From contig JADFWI010000219.1 in the NCBI GenBank assembly GCA_015222985.1, positions 1-8,976 of the forward strand: a stretch of DNA of 8,976 nucleotides, given 5' to 3'. Under the pieces are notes generated by a model that was not told where the DNA came from, searched no databases, and saw only the letters and a list, made by a program, of their open reading frames with translations. This document shows, one piece after another, positions 1 to 6,218 of the stretch; position 1 is the first letter of the stretch; each line of letters begins with the position of its first letter. Position numbers and translations under genes: made by a program. The DNA comes from Pseudomonadota bacterium (GTDB taxonomy: Bacteria > Desulfobacterota > Desulfobacteria > Desulfobacterales > C00003060).

Positions 1-2
1 AG

Positions 3-209
3 GGTGAGGCTGTAGTCGTTTACGCCGATCCCTTGACAACGCAGCAGATGCTGTATCATCGGCTTTCCCGAAGGGTAAACAACGTGGCTGTTTTTCTGGT
101 TTTCTGGATATCACTCGCAGTACATTCCACAAAACCACTCAAAAAGACCGCAAAGAAAGGCTATTATTGCTTTTGTGAACCTTTTGCCATGTTGTTTATG
201 CAACTATAG
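3..209 (+). CDS. Possible 3' end of an upstream gene (partial, unrecognised)
   Basis: The frame is open from the window edge to a TAG at 207-209, 13 bases before the preferred moeA start, a spacing that would suit an operon. The first residues read GEAVVVYADPLTTQQ, which look protein-like. The rest is a mildly hydrophobic stretch and a lysine-rich stretch that I do not recognise. The run is only 68 codons and starts outside the window, so it could be a chance open frame, or a real C-terminus that has lost frame part-way. No function can be given. Confidence 0.27.
   Translation, partial: GEAVVVYADPLTTQQMLYHRLSRRVNNVAVFLVFWISLAVHSTKPLKKTAKKGYYCFCEPFAMLFMQL
33..59 (+). promoter_or_regulatory. 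Weak sigma-70-like promoter candidate upstream of moeA-mobB
   Basis: A perfect -35 hexamer TTGACA (33-38) is followed after 15 bases by TATCAT (54-59), five of six matches to the -10 consensus. The 15-base spacer is shorter than the usual 16-18 and the site lies inside a possible upstream reading frame. It is the only good hexamer pair seen before the gene, but it would leave a leader of about 155 bases. Confidence 0.22.
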
Positions 210-222
210 GGTAGATTGTCAC

Positions 223-1989
223 ATGACTGTATCCCGCCAAGAAGCCGTCAAACTCATTCTAGACTCCATAAAGCCGTTGGAAACGATCGACCTCCCTTTG
301 ACTGAGGCATTAGGCTATATTGTTGGGGATAGTGTTCACGCATCTACCGATATCCCTCGCTTTGATCGTTCTGCCATGGACGGCTACGCCGTTTGCAGCA
401 AAGACATCGCCAATGCGACAAATGAGGATCCAGTTGAGCTGAAAGTCGTGGGCGAGATACACCCGAGCACGGCCAAGTTGTCTCCCCTGGCAGCCGGGCA
501 AGCCGTCCGCATTATGACCGGAGGTCCCATTCCTCCCAGGGCGGATGCGGTTGTCAAAGAAGAAGATGCAGGATACAAAGCAGGATTTATTGAACTTCGG
601 GCTGCAGTCCCGCCTTTTCAGTATGTTTCCCAAAAAGGGAAAAACATGAAGATGGGCAGCCTGGTCGTTGAAGCCGGAGACCTGATAACACCCGCGGTCC
701 TTGGTATCCTGGCCACCTTGCAAACGAGAGAAGTGCCCGTGACCAGAAGGCCTCGAGTGTGTGTGCTTGCCGTTGGTAACGAGTTGATTGATATTGACGA
801 TAGACGCGAAGACCACAAGATCGTGGCCAGTAATATCTATATGTTGTCGGCCATGATCAAAGAACACGGCGGCCATGTAAACTGTTCAAAGATCTCCAGG
901 AATGACAAGAACGCCATCAGGAAAGATATTGGAGAAGGACTCAATAGCGATATTCTTATCACTACCGGAGGTTCTTCAAATGCCCACTCAGATCTAACCC
1001 GCGCTTCAATAGGCGAGATCGGGCTTGACCTGAAGTTTGCCGGTGTGTCCATGCGACCCGGCAAAGGCACCTCTTTCGGCTTTTATGACGGGATACCCGT
1101 TTTGAGCTTGCCGGGCACGCCCAGTGCGGTTTACGTAGCGTTTTACGTGCTCGTTCTCCCGGCCCTTTTGCGACTAATGGGTGCTAAAATAGACAGGATG
1201 CCGTCCATCAAAGCTATTCTTGAACAGGATATCAAAAAAAGGCCTGGGACGGATCATTTGGTTCAAGGGTTGGTCAGGGAGGAGGATTCGCGGTACCGCG
1301 TGCTTCCTCTTGTCGGACCGGAGGTCACGGTCTGCTCTGCTATGAAAAGGGCTAACGGGCTTATTGTTGTACGATCGGATAAGAGTCGGCTAAGCAAGGG
1401 AGAGGCGGTCTCCGTCCAATTGCTGAATCATGCTCAAAACGCCTTTTTTCAAAGGCCAACCGCACACCACGGGCAAGAATCTGTCGCGCCTCCGATCGTT
1501 TCGATTGTGGGCAAGTCAAACGCCGGGAAAACGACCCTTTTGGAAAGGCTGGTGCCCGAACTCAAGGCAAGGGGCTACAGCATTGGCACGATCAAACACG
1601 ATGTCCATGGCTTTGACATAGACCATGAGGGCAAAGACAGCTGGCGTCACAAACACGCCGGAGCCTGTTCCGTAGCCATTTCATCGCCCAAGAAGGTGGC
1701 GGTTATCAAGGATGTGGAGGCCGAAGAGACGCTTGACGGCCTTGCATCAAAATACTTTCAGGACGCTGATATCATCTTGACCGAAGGATACAAGAAACAA
1801 CACAAGCCCAAGATAGAAGTCTTTCGGAGCCAGGTCCATGATAAGCCCCTTTGCAGAAAGGATGACAGCCTTGTGGCCCTGGTATCTGATATTCCACTTG
1901 ACCTTGGTGTGCCTCGATTTGAACTCGACGACATAAAGGGTCTCGCGGACCTTGTCGAGGAAAGATTCCTGGCCAAGCCGTCCATTTGA
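223..1989 (+). CDS. moeA-mobB: Molybdenum cofactor fusion protein MoeA-MobB
   Basis: The 588-residue protein joins two steps of molybdenum cofactor synthesis in the cytoplasm. Residues 1-405 are a MoeA (molybdopterin molybdenumtransferase) domain: FDRSAMDGYAV (47-57), RIMTGGPIPPRADAV (96-110), GNELID (185-190), TTGGSSNAHSD (248-258), MRPGKGTSFG (277-286) and LPGTP (296-300). D53 and D257 align with the two aspartates known to matter in E. coli MoeA. Residues 423-588 are a MobB domain with Walker A GKSNAGKT (430-437), a GTIKHD segment (455-460) and LTEGYKK (519-525); MobB is a GTP-binding partner in forming the guanine-dinucleotide cofactor. I chose ATG 223, preceded by AGGG 11 bases upstream, because MTVSRQEA is the normal MoeA beginning. 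A GTG at 175 would add 16 atypical, cysteine-rich residues. The usual MoeA GGVSVG motif is replaced by GGSSNA. Family assignment is firm; metal preference (Mo or W) is not readable. Confidence 0.93.
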   Translation: MTVSRQEAVKLILDSIKPLETIDLPLTEALGYIVGDSVHASTDIPRFDRSAMDGYAVCSKDIANATNEDPVELKVVGEIHPSTAKLSPLAAGQAVRIMTGGPIPPRADAVVKEEDAGYKAGFIELRAAVPPFQYVSQKGKNMKMGSLVVEAGDLITPAVLGILATLQTREVPVTRRPRVCVLAVGNELIDIDDRREDHKIVASNIYMLSAMIKEHGGHVNCSKISRNDKNAIRKDIGEGLNSDILITTGGSSNAHSDLTRASIGEIGLDLKFAGVSMRPGKGTSFGFYDGIPVLSLPGTPSAVYVAFYVLVLPALLRLMGAKIDRMPSIKAILEQDIKKRPGTDHLVQGLVREEDSRYRVLPLVGPEVTVCSAMKRANGLIVVRSDKSRLSKGEAVSVQLLNHAQNAFFQRPTAHHGQESVAPPIVSIVGKSNAGKTTLLERLVPELKARGYSIGTIKHDVHGFDIDHEGKDSWRHKHAGACSVAISSPKKVAVIKDVEAEETLDGLASKYFQDADIILTEGYKKQHKPKIEVFRSQVHDKPLCRKDDSLVALVSDIPLDLGVPRFELDDIKGLADLVEERFLAKPSI

Positions 1990-2024
1990 TAACTTCTTGT
2001 GAGTTCATCAACCCTGCTTTTTTT
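1986..2024. terminator. Imperfect palindrome holding both convergent stop codons; weak terminator candidate
   Basis: TTGAT-AACT (1986-1994) pairs with AGTT-C-ATCAA (2002-2011): nine base pairs, one bulged C and a 7-base loop. The TGA of moeA-mobB (1987-1989) and the TGA of the opposing kinase gene (2010-2008) sit at mirrored positions in the two arms. On the plus strand a run of seven T follows at 2018-2024, six bases after the stem, which is further than in a standard intrinsic terminator. The stem is AT-rich, so termination strength is doubtful. Confidence 0.33.
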
Positions 2025-3342
2025 CTACGGGGAGGACAAACCAGAAGCGACTTCCCTTGGGGGCCTCGGTGGTTACGCCAATTGTGCCACGATGGGCTTT
2101 GACAGCCATCTTGCAGAAGGTCAAGCCCATGCCCGTTGTGTAAGTGCGGCCGTCCGCTTTCTTGTCAAGCTGCACGTATTTGTCAAAAATGGCCTGGTGA
2201 TATTCGGCAGGAACACCGGGACCGTTGTCCTTGACGAAAAATTTGATTCTGGAGGATTTCAGGTACTCAAAACCTACCTCAATGGTCTCTCCGGGAGGAG
2301 AATATTGGATGGCATTGGTAAGGAGATTCTGCAGGACCCTGAGCAGAATTCCCCGATCTCCCCATAAAACATCCGTAGTCGTAGGAGGAGGCGCCTTTTC
2401 CACAAAACATAGCTCGCTTGTTTTTCCCACCCTGAACAACCGGCCCAGGGCCTCCTTGACGAGGTCTTTCGGATCTATTCTTTCATAGAGTAGTTCGAGT
2501 TTGTGTTCCTCGAGTCGAGCAATATCCAATAGGTTGGAGATCATTCTATTCAATGTGTCGCAGCCTATCTGAGCCGATTCAACATACTGGCGACTTTCAT
2601 CGACAACCGTATAGGAGAGAATATCAAGGTTGGCCACGACCTCGGAAATCGGCCCTTTCAGATCGTGAATCAACATGTTGAAGAGGTCTGTCCGGAGCTT
2701 CTCCAGTTTTTTCAACTGAACGTTTTTCTTCTCAAGGGCTCTCCTGCTTTTCTTTAAGGATTTGGCCAGGCGCTGGGTTTCAAGGGCGCTGATGACCTGC
2801 CCGGCGATTCTTATAAGAATTTCCTGCTCCCATTTTGCAAACACGTCCCCACCGATTTTGTCCGTCACGTTCAGGACTCCGATTACCTTGTCATCACTGA
2901 CTATGGGCGCCACAAAAAAGGCCGTTTTCTCATGGTGAGCGAGTTTTTTGCGGTAACTCTCATGTCCGGTAGCCCTGTCCACGTACAGAGAGGCCTTATT
3001 CCTGACAACCCAGGAAGAAGGCGATGTCTCATCTAGTTCTTGTCTAAGACCTATCAATTTGGAATTTGTCGAAGCTGCCACTTCCAGGACCTTGCGGCCC
3101 TTGAGAAGCATGATTGACCCAGACTTGGCCTGCATGCAATTGACGATTGCAAGAAGAATGAGCTGCAGTTTTATCCGAAATTCAATTTTCCTGTCGTTGG
3201 ATATATTGGTGATAGCAAGTAATATCTCAAGAAGTCTTTTTTCATGCCTCATCGGACCATCCTCATAAAATCGCTTCTCGATTTTGTACGACGCGGCCTC
3301 GCCGCTTGGGAAAGGAAATTTCCGTGGAAACGAGTTAGACAC
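2008..3342 (-). CDS. Soluble GAF-domain sensor histidine kinase
   Basis: A 444-residue kinase of a two-component system. Residues about 40-190 form a GAF sensory domain, residues about 190-217 a lysine-rich coiled-coil linker, then the HisKA dimerisation helix with FNMLIHDLKGPI (221-232; H226 is the phosphorylated histidine). The HATPase_c domain has its N box LLTNAIQYS (340-348), G1 box DNGPGVP (372-378) and G2 box GMGLTF (404-409). No membrane segment or signal peptide is visible, so it should sense an internal signal; the GAF ligand is unknown. It is the last gene of a five-gene operon, and its GTG start overlaps the end of the response regulator gene by 8 bases, suggesting coupled translation and a cognate pair. 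The start is uncertain: an ATG at 3252 has a clear GAGG eight bases upstream and would give 414 residues with all domains intact. Kinase identity is very safe. Confidence 0.92.
   Translation of the reverse strand: MSNSFPRKFPFPSGEAASYKIEKRFYEDGPMRHEKRLLEILLAITNISNDRKIEFRIKLQLILLAIVNCMQAKSGSIMLLKGRKVLEVAASTNSKLIGLRQELDETSPSSWVVRNKASLYVDRATGHESYRKKLAHHEKTAFFVAPIVSDDKVIGVLNVTDKIGGDVFAKWEQEILIRIAGQVISALETQRLAKSLKKSRRALEKKNVQLKKLEKLRTDLFNMLIHDLKGPISEVVANLDILSYTVVDESRQYVESAQIGCDTLNRMISNLLDIARLEEHKLELLYERIDPKDLVKEALGRLFRVGKTSELCFVEKAPPPTTTDVLWGDRGILLRVLQNLLTNAIQYSPPGETIEVGFEYLKSSRIKFFVKDNGPGVPAEYHQAIFDKYVQLDKKADGRTYTTGMGLTFCKMAVKAHRGTIGVTTEAPKGSRFWFVLPVEKKQG
3261..3264 (-). promoter_or_regulatory. 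Ribosome binding site supporting an alternative kinase start at 3252
   Basis: GAGG lies eight bases upstream of an in-frame ATG (3252-3250) encoding MRHEKRLLE. The longer GTG start at 3342 has no purine-rich site and would depend on coupling to the upstream stop codon. With the shorter start there would be an 82-base gap after the response regulator gene. Confidence 0.45.
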
Positions 3343-4486
3343 ATTGTTTCAAAAGGCGTAGGGCTTCCTTGTTTTTCGGATTAACCTCCAATATTTCCCT
3401 CAAGGGCTTTTCAGCTCGAATTGTCTTGCCAAGGGCCAGATAGACTCTGGCAAGATGTATCTTGATATCATGGTTCTTGCGGTCATCTTTTTCGGCACGG
3501 GTCAAGTAAGCGAGCGCCTTGGAATTCTGGCCAAGTTCTTCCAGAGTTACTCCCAACAAAAAAAGGAGGTCAGTTCTCTTCGACTCTGTCCTGAGCATAG
3601 ACTCTAGAAGCTTGGCACCATACTCCTTTGCCCCTTTCTCGATACACAAACCGGCTATCTCTTCTCGCAATTTTAGGTCGTTTCCCGACACATTAAGCGC
3701 CTTTTCAAAGACTTGAACGGCCTCTTGAAGCATTTTTCTCTCAAGCAGGGTGGTGCCGAAATAGATGGCTCGCGTCACGTGACGCGGGTTTATGCTCATG
3801 GCTTTCTCAAAGTATTGAGATGCCGATTCTATGTCGTTGACATTCAAGTATAGCTCTCCCAAATAGTGAAAAGCAAAGACATCAAGGGAATTCATCCGGG
3901 CGGCTTTCAATAGCCATTTTTCGGCTTCTTTGAGGTCGCCCTTCTTGAAATAGTAATAACCCAATTCACGCGGAGGTCTTGATGACGTCGGATTGGCGTC
4001 CACGGCCAGTTCCGCTTCTTCTATAGCAGCATCTATGTCTCCATTTTCCTCAAATCTTTTTGCTTCCTTCAAATGAAAAACCATGGGAGAAGGATTGTTG
4101 GCGTTTTCAATTACTGTTAGGATCTTGTCGCCCAACACTTTGACGGTAGCCGGTTTCAATATGTAGGCATCTATCTCTGATTCAGCAGCCTCCGCTACAA
4201 ATTCTCTATTAGCCTGGGCCGTAACCATGACTACCGGAAGATCTCTTAGATCCCTGTCTTCTCTTATTCGACTCAATAGTTCCGCTCCGCTCATGCCCGG
4301 CATGTGGTAGTCCAGGATCGCCATGTCCAGCGGTTCTTTTTTCAATATCCGCCAGGCTTCGGCTCCGCTGGCGGCAGACAGGAATGTTTTGCCGTATTTA
4401 AGCACTTTCATCATGCTGCGGATGGTCGTGATCATGTTCGGCATGTCGTCGACTATCAGCACTGTCATTTCACTAATGTCTATCAT
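3335..4486 (-). CDS. Response regulator: CheY-like receiver with C-terminal TPR repeats
   Basis: A 383-residue two-component output protein without a DNA-binding domain. Residues 1-120 are a receiver with acidic pair D13-D14, phosphoacceptor D59 in AILDYHMPGMSG, T89 in VMVTAQ, and K111 in ILKPA, so all key residues are present. Residues about 130-383 consist of roughly seven tetratricopeptide-like helical pairs, including FHLKEAKRFEENGD, YYFKKGDLKEAEKWL, YLGELYLNVND and HLARVYLALGK. TPR arrays mediate protein-protein contacts, so phosphorylation probably controls a partner rather than transcription. I chose ATG 4486 because it begins directly before the receiver fold and has AGGGG ten bases upstream. 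A longer frame to 4594 would add 36 low-complexity residues and overlap the upstream regulator gene. It follows that gene by 13 bases and overlaps the kinase gene, its likely phosphodonor. The target is unknown. Confidence 0.92.
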   Translation of the reverse strand: MIDISEMTVLIVDDMPNMITTIRSMMKVLKYGKTFLSAASGAEAWRILKKEPLDMAILDYHMPGMSGAELLSRIREDRDLRDLPVVMVTAQANREFVAEAAESEIDAYILKPATVKVLGDKILTVIENANNPSPMVFHLKEAKRFEENGDIDAAIEEAELAVDANPTSSRPPRELGYYYFKKGDLKEAEKWLLKAARMNSLDVFAFHYLGELYLNVNDIESASQYFEKAMSINPRHVTRAIYFGTTLLERKMLQEAVQVFEKALNVSGNDLKLREEIAGLCIEKGAKEYGAKLLESMLRTESKRTDLLFLLGVTLEELGQNSKALAYLTRAEKDDRKNHDIKIHLARVYLALGKTIRAEKPLREILEVNPKNKEALRLLKQCV

Positions 4487-4499
4487 GATGACCGTTCCC

Positions 4500-4781
4500 C
4501 TACACAACCCGGTACGTGGGCTCCTGGATACGTTCGCTCTTGCAGCGGGGGCATCTGCCCGGCTTGGTAAAGCGCTTTCTCCTGTCAAAAACATATTCGC
4601 ACGAAAGACACCTGGAAGCTATGATAATGAGCTTCTTCTTTTGTGACGTAACAGAACGTTCAATGTGGGAAAGATGGGCGTACACCTCCTTCTCCCTGAT
4701 GCCGAGCATCTGTGAAAGATCCCTGGCTCTGCATTCCCCTTTGGAGAGCAGCACGATCATTTGTTGTCGAGTCGTTGGCAT
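4500..4781 (-). CDS. Predicted transcriptional regulator, winged helix plus zinc ribbon (COG3357-like)
   Basis: A 93-residue protein. Residues 1-45 resemble a small winged-helix DNA-binding domain, with a likely recognition region around LSQMLGIREKEVYAHLSHIE (22-41). Residues 58-80 form a zinc ribbon with two CxxC knuckles, C58-C61 and C77-C80, separated by a basic loop DRRKRFTKPGR. This layout matches the small HTH/Zn-ribbon regulators grouped in COG3357. The start has no good ribosome binding site but lies 9 bases after the hydrolase stop, so translation is probably coupled; its stop is 13 bases before the response regulator start. Its position in a signalling operon suggests local or autogenous control, but this is inference. 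Confidence 0.8.
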   Translation of the reverse strand: MPTTRQQMIVLLSKGECRARDLSQMLGIREKEVYAHLSHIERSVTSQKKKLIIIASRCLSCEYVFDRRKRFTKPGRCPRCKSERIQEPTYRVV

Positions 4782-4790
4782 GTGAAGTAA

Positions 4791-5285
4791 CTAAGAGGCG
4801 GTTCGCCGCGTTTCAAGGAGGCTGTCCCAGTCCATGGACATGAAAGTGTTGCTCAGCACATGGTCATCTTCAACAACGTTAAAGGTCAGGTTGCGGAACA
4901 CCGTCCGCGCAATTTCGTGAACAGGCCCAACAGGTATAACATCATCGTTTTGCCCGTGATAGATAGTCACTGGAATATCAATCTTTTCTTGTAGATGGGC
5001 CTCGAATTCTGGAAACGTAAGGGCCGGGGCCAAGAGTACGAGCTTCTTGACCCTTTTTGGGTTTTTGCATGCAAATATTGCACCCATCAGTCCTCCAAAA
5101 CTTGAGCCGATAATGATCAAGGATGTCTTGTCAGAAAGAAGCCTGTTCAGTTTGTCCATTCGGTGCCGGAGGGTTCCGGAAAAATCTTCGATTAGCATGT
5201 CAGGGCATGTTTTCCTGAAAAACCGGCCTTTGGTCCCACTGCTGCTGCCATCAAGGCCGTGAATAAACACTCTCGTAAGGCTCAT
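4791..5285 (-). CDS. Small alpha/beta-fold hydrolase (esterase-like)
   Basis: A 164-residue single-domain hydrolase, at the small end for the fold and similar in size to YqiA/UPF0227-type esterases. The oxyanion region is FIHGLDGSSSG (7-17). The nucleophile elbow is GSSFG (60-64), with S62 the probable nucleophile. HGQNDDVIP (110-118) supplies the acid, probably D114, and H142 in EDDH (139-142) completes a full triad. No signal peptide is visible, so it should be cytoplasmic. No Shine-Dalgarno sequence precedes the ATG, but the DUF3047 stop lies 13 bases upstream, consistent with coupled translation. The substrate cannot be inferred, though an ester or thioester is typical of the fold. Confidence 0.83.
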   Translation of the reverse strand: MSLTRVFIHGLDGSSSGTKGRFFRKTCPDMLIEDFSGTLRHRMDKLNRLLSDKTSLIIIGSSFGGLMGAIFACKNPKRVKKLVLLAPALTFPEFEAHLQEKIDIPVTIYHGQNDDVIPVGPVHEIARTVFRNLTFNVVEDDHVLSNTFMSMDWDSLLETRRTAS

Positions 5286-5298
5286 AAAGGGGATGCCG

Positions 5299-5985
5299 TC
5301 ATTTCTTGCTTATGCATATCTTCCTGTAATAGGCTTCAGCTCTTGACTTCGTGTCGTTTGAATCAGACATGATTCCAATGCCCTGTACCGTCTGGGGCTC
5401 TTGGCTGAAAAGTCTTTTGTAATCTTCATAGACATTTACCTTTTCAGAAACCCAGATTTCAAGAGAGGTGGATTGGTTTCTAAGCACGACGATTTTTGTT
5501 TTGCTGTTGTATGGGCTATCGGTGGTTGTGCCTTCGGGCACAGAAGCGCTCCAGACATACTTGATGTTTTCCGGTCTTAAAAGGCCGGGAAAGATCACGT
5601 AAATCCCTGCCCCGCTATCTCCGGTCTTCTTATGCCTCTCGTCGCCACCTTCAGGGAGTTCAAGGACCCGCCACTGCCAGCTCAAGAAGGGATATTCTTT
5701 AAGGTCGTATTGGAACTTCTTGGCTATGGGAACGTCCGAATTGATGGCTTTCGCTTCAAGGTAGCCTTCACTGCTTGTTCTTACCGTATATATCTTTTTT
5801 GCCTTGCTTTTCTGTCCCCAACGACATTTCCAGCCCTCAGGAAATGCACCGGCCTTGAACCTGGAAAAATCCTCAACCACTCTTATGACTTGATCTTCGT
5901 CGCCTGCCATCAGTGGTGGCACAGCCAGGATCGTTGATACAACAAAGAAAAAGATCAGAATTTTTGGATACAAGTTGCTAGACAT
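5299..5985 (-). CDS. Exported DUF3047 domain protein
   Basis: A 228-residue protein with an N-terminal signal peptide: hydrophobic core LIFFFVVSTILAV (10-22) and a plausible cleavage site after PLMA (24-27). The mature part matches the DUF3047 pattern as I know it: a W-rich FPEGWK start (48-53), YPFLSWQWRVLELPEGGDER (98-117), the DSGAGIYVIFPG segment (123-134), IKYVWSASVPEGT (141-153) and a C-terminal GIMSDSNDTKSRAEAYY (204-220). DUF3047 proteins have no established activity; the aromatic beta-rich sequence suggests a ligand-binding jelly-roll-like fold, which is inference. The ATG start has AGAGGA five bases upstream. It is the first gene of the operon that ends with the response regulator and kinase, so its envelope function may be what that pair monitors or adjusts. 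Confidence 0.86.
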   Translation of the reverse strand: MSSNLYPKILIFFFVVSTILAVPPLMAGDEDQVIRVVEDFSRFKAGAFPEGWKCRWGQKSKAKKIYTVRTSSEGYLEAKAINSDVPIAKKFQYDLKEYPFLSWQWRVLELPEGGDERHKKTGDSGAGIYVIFPGLLRPENIKYVWSASVPEGTTTDSPYNSKTKIVVLRNQSTSLEIWVSEKVNVYEDYKRLFSQEPQTVQGIGIMSDSNDTKSRAEAYYRKICISKK

Positions 5986-5989
5986 TTTT

Positions 5990-5995
5990 TCCTCT
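5990..5995 (-). promoter_or_regulatory. Ribosome binding site of the DUF3047 gene
   Basis: AGAGGA stands just before the ATG at 5985, with five A residues after the AGAGG core. It is the clearest Shine-Dalgarno sequence in this operon and fixes the operon's first start. No convincing -35/-10 pair was found in the 60 bases upstream; AT-rich TATATGTGATAG lies there but lacks a partner hexamer. Confidence 0.6.
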
Positions 5996-6042
5996 GTACT
6001 ATCACATATACCGAAATGCGGTTTTTAGCACACTGTTCGTAA

Positions 6043-6057
6043 GTCAGGTCAGTTCAG
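6043..6057. repeat. Three tandem pentamers GTCAG GTCAG TTCAG
   Basis: Three adjacent 5-base units occur at 6043-6057, the third differing by one base. They sit next to the 19-base palindrome and at the end of the truncated toxin reading frame. The repeat may mark a deletion joint or be chance; no function is assigned. Confidence 0.3.
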
Positions 6058-6103
6058 ATGAAATCAAAGATTTCATGAGATCACCAAAGCTATAGGTCGT
6101 CAT
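6044..6103 (-). pseudogene. Truncated 5' end of a MazF/PemK-like toxin gene
   Basis: A 19-codon frame starts at ATG 6103 with an ideal GAGGAGG (6119-6113) nine bases upstream, and ends at TGA 6046-6044. Its first residues, MTTYSFGDL, resemble the start of MazF/PemK-family endoribonuclease toxins (typically an aromatic residue, then GD and a hydrophobic strand). After residue 9 the similarity stops and the frame runs through MKSLISSELT to a stop. A MazF is about 110-120 residues, so more than 90% would be missing. The start overlaps the preceding antitoxin-like frame by 14 bases, as is common in such modules. Alternatively it is a real short leader peptide. The toxin assignment rests on nine residues plus context. 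Confidence 0.45.
6058..6076. promoter_or_regulatory. Perfect 8-base-arm palindrome, operator-like
   Basis: ATGAAATC (6058-6065), a 3-base centre AAA, and GATTTCAT (6069-6076) form an exact inverted repeat. Its near edge is 72 bases before the DUF3047 start and it lies inside the truncated toxin frame. It has no T-run suited to termination. It could be an operator for the downstream operon or a product of the rearrangement that cut the toxin gene. Confidence 0.42.
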
Positions 6104-6218
6104 AGATTTGGTCCTCCTCAGCATAGCCCTGGAAAAATTTCACTGCTGCCCCTTTTCGGAAGTTAGCCTGTCGGGCAGGAATAACGTTATGATGAATCTC
6201 GGAAAATCCATATTTAGC
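6090..6218 (-). pseudogene. Remnant of a small antitoxin gene (partner of MazF-like remnant)
   Basis: Directly after the ATPase stop the same frame stays open for 42 codons to TAG (6092-6090). It reads AKYGFSEIHH, then NVIPARQANFRKG, then AAVKFFQ, and finally GYAEEDQIYDDL. The acidic, tyrosine-containing C-terminus is like that of small type II antitoxins, and the end overlaps the next start by 14 bases. There is no ATG, GTG or TTG in this frame after the ATPase stop, so the N-terminus appears lost, perhaps displaced when the ATPase gene arrived. I recognise the style of the sequence but not a precise antitoxin family. Confidence 0.45.

Noticed and set aside
310..876. 188-codon minus-strand open frame inside the MoeA domain
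   Set aside because: It is antisense to a gene with clear MoeA motifs and has no family character of its own.
1999..2367. 122-codon plus-strand frame opposite the histidine kinase
   Set aside because: It is antisense to the conserved ATP-binding domain and has no motif or ribosome binding site.
5996..6042. Promoter for the five-gene operon around TATATGTGATAG
   Set aside because: No -35-like hexamer at suitable spacing and the -10 match is poor; the true start could be further upstream.
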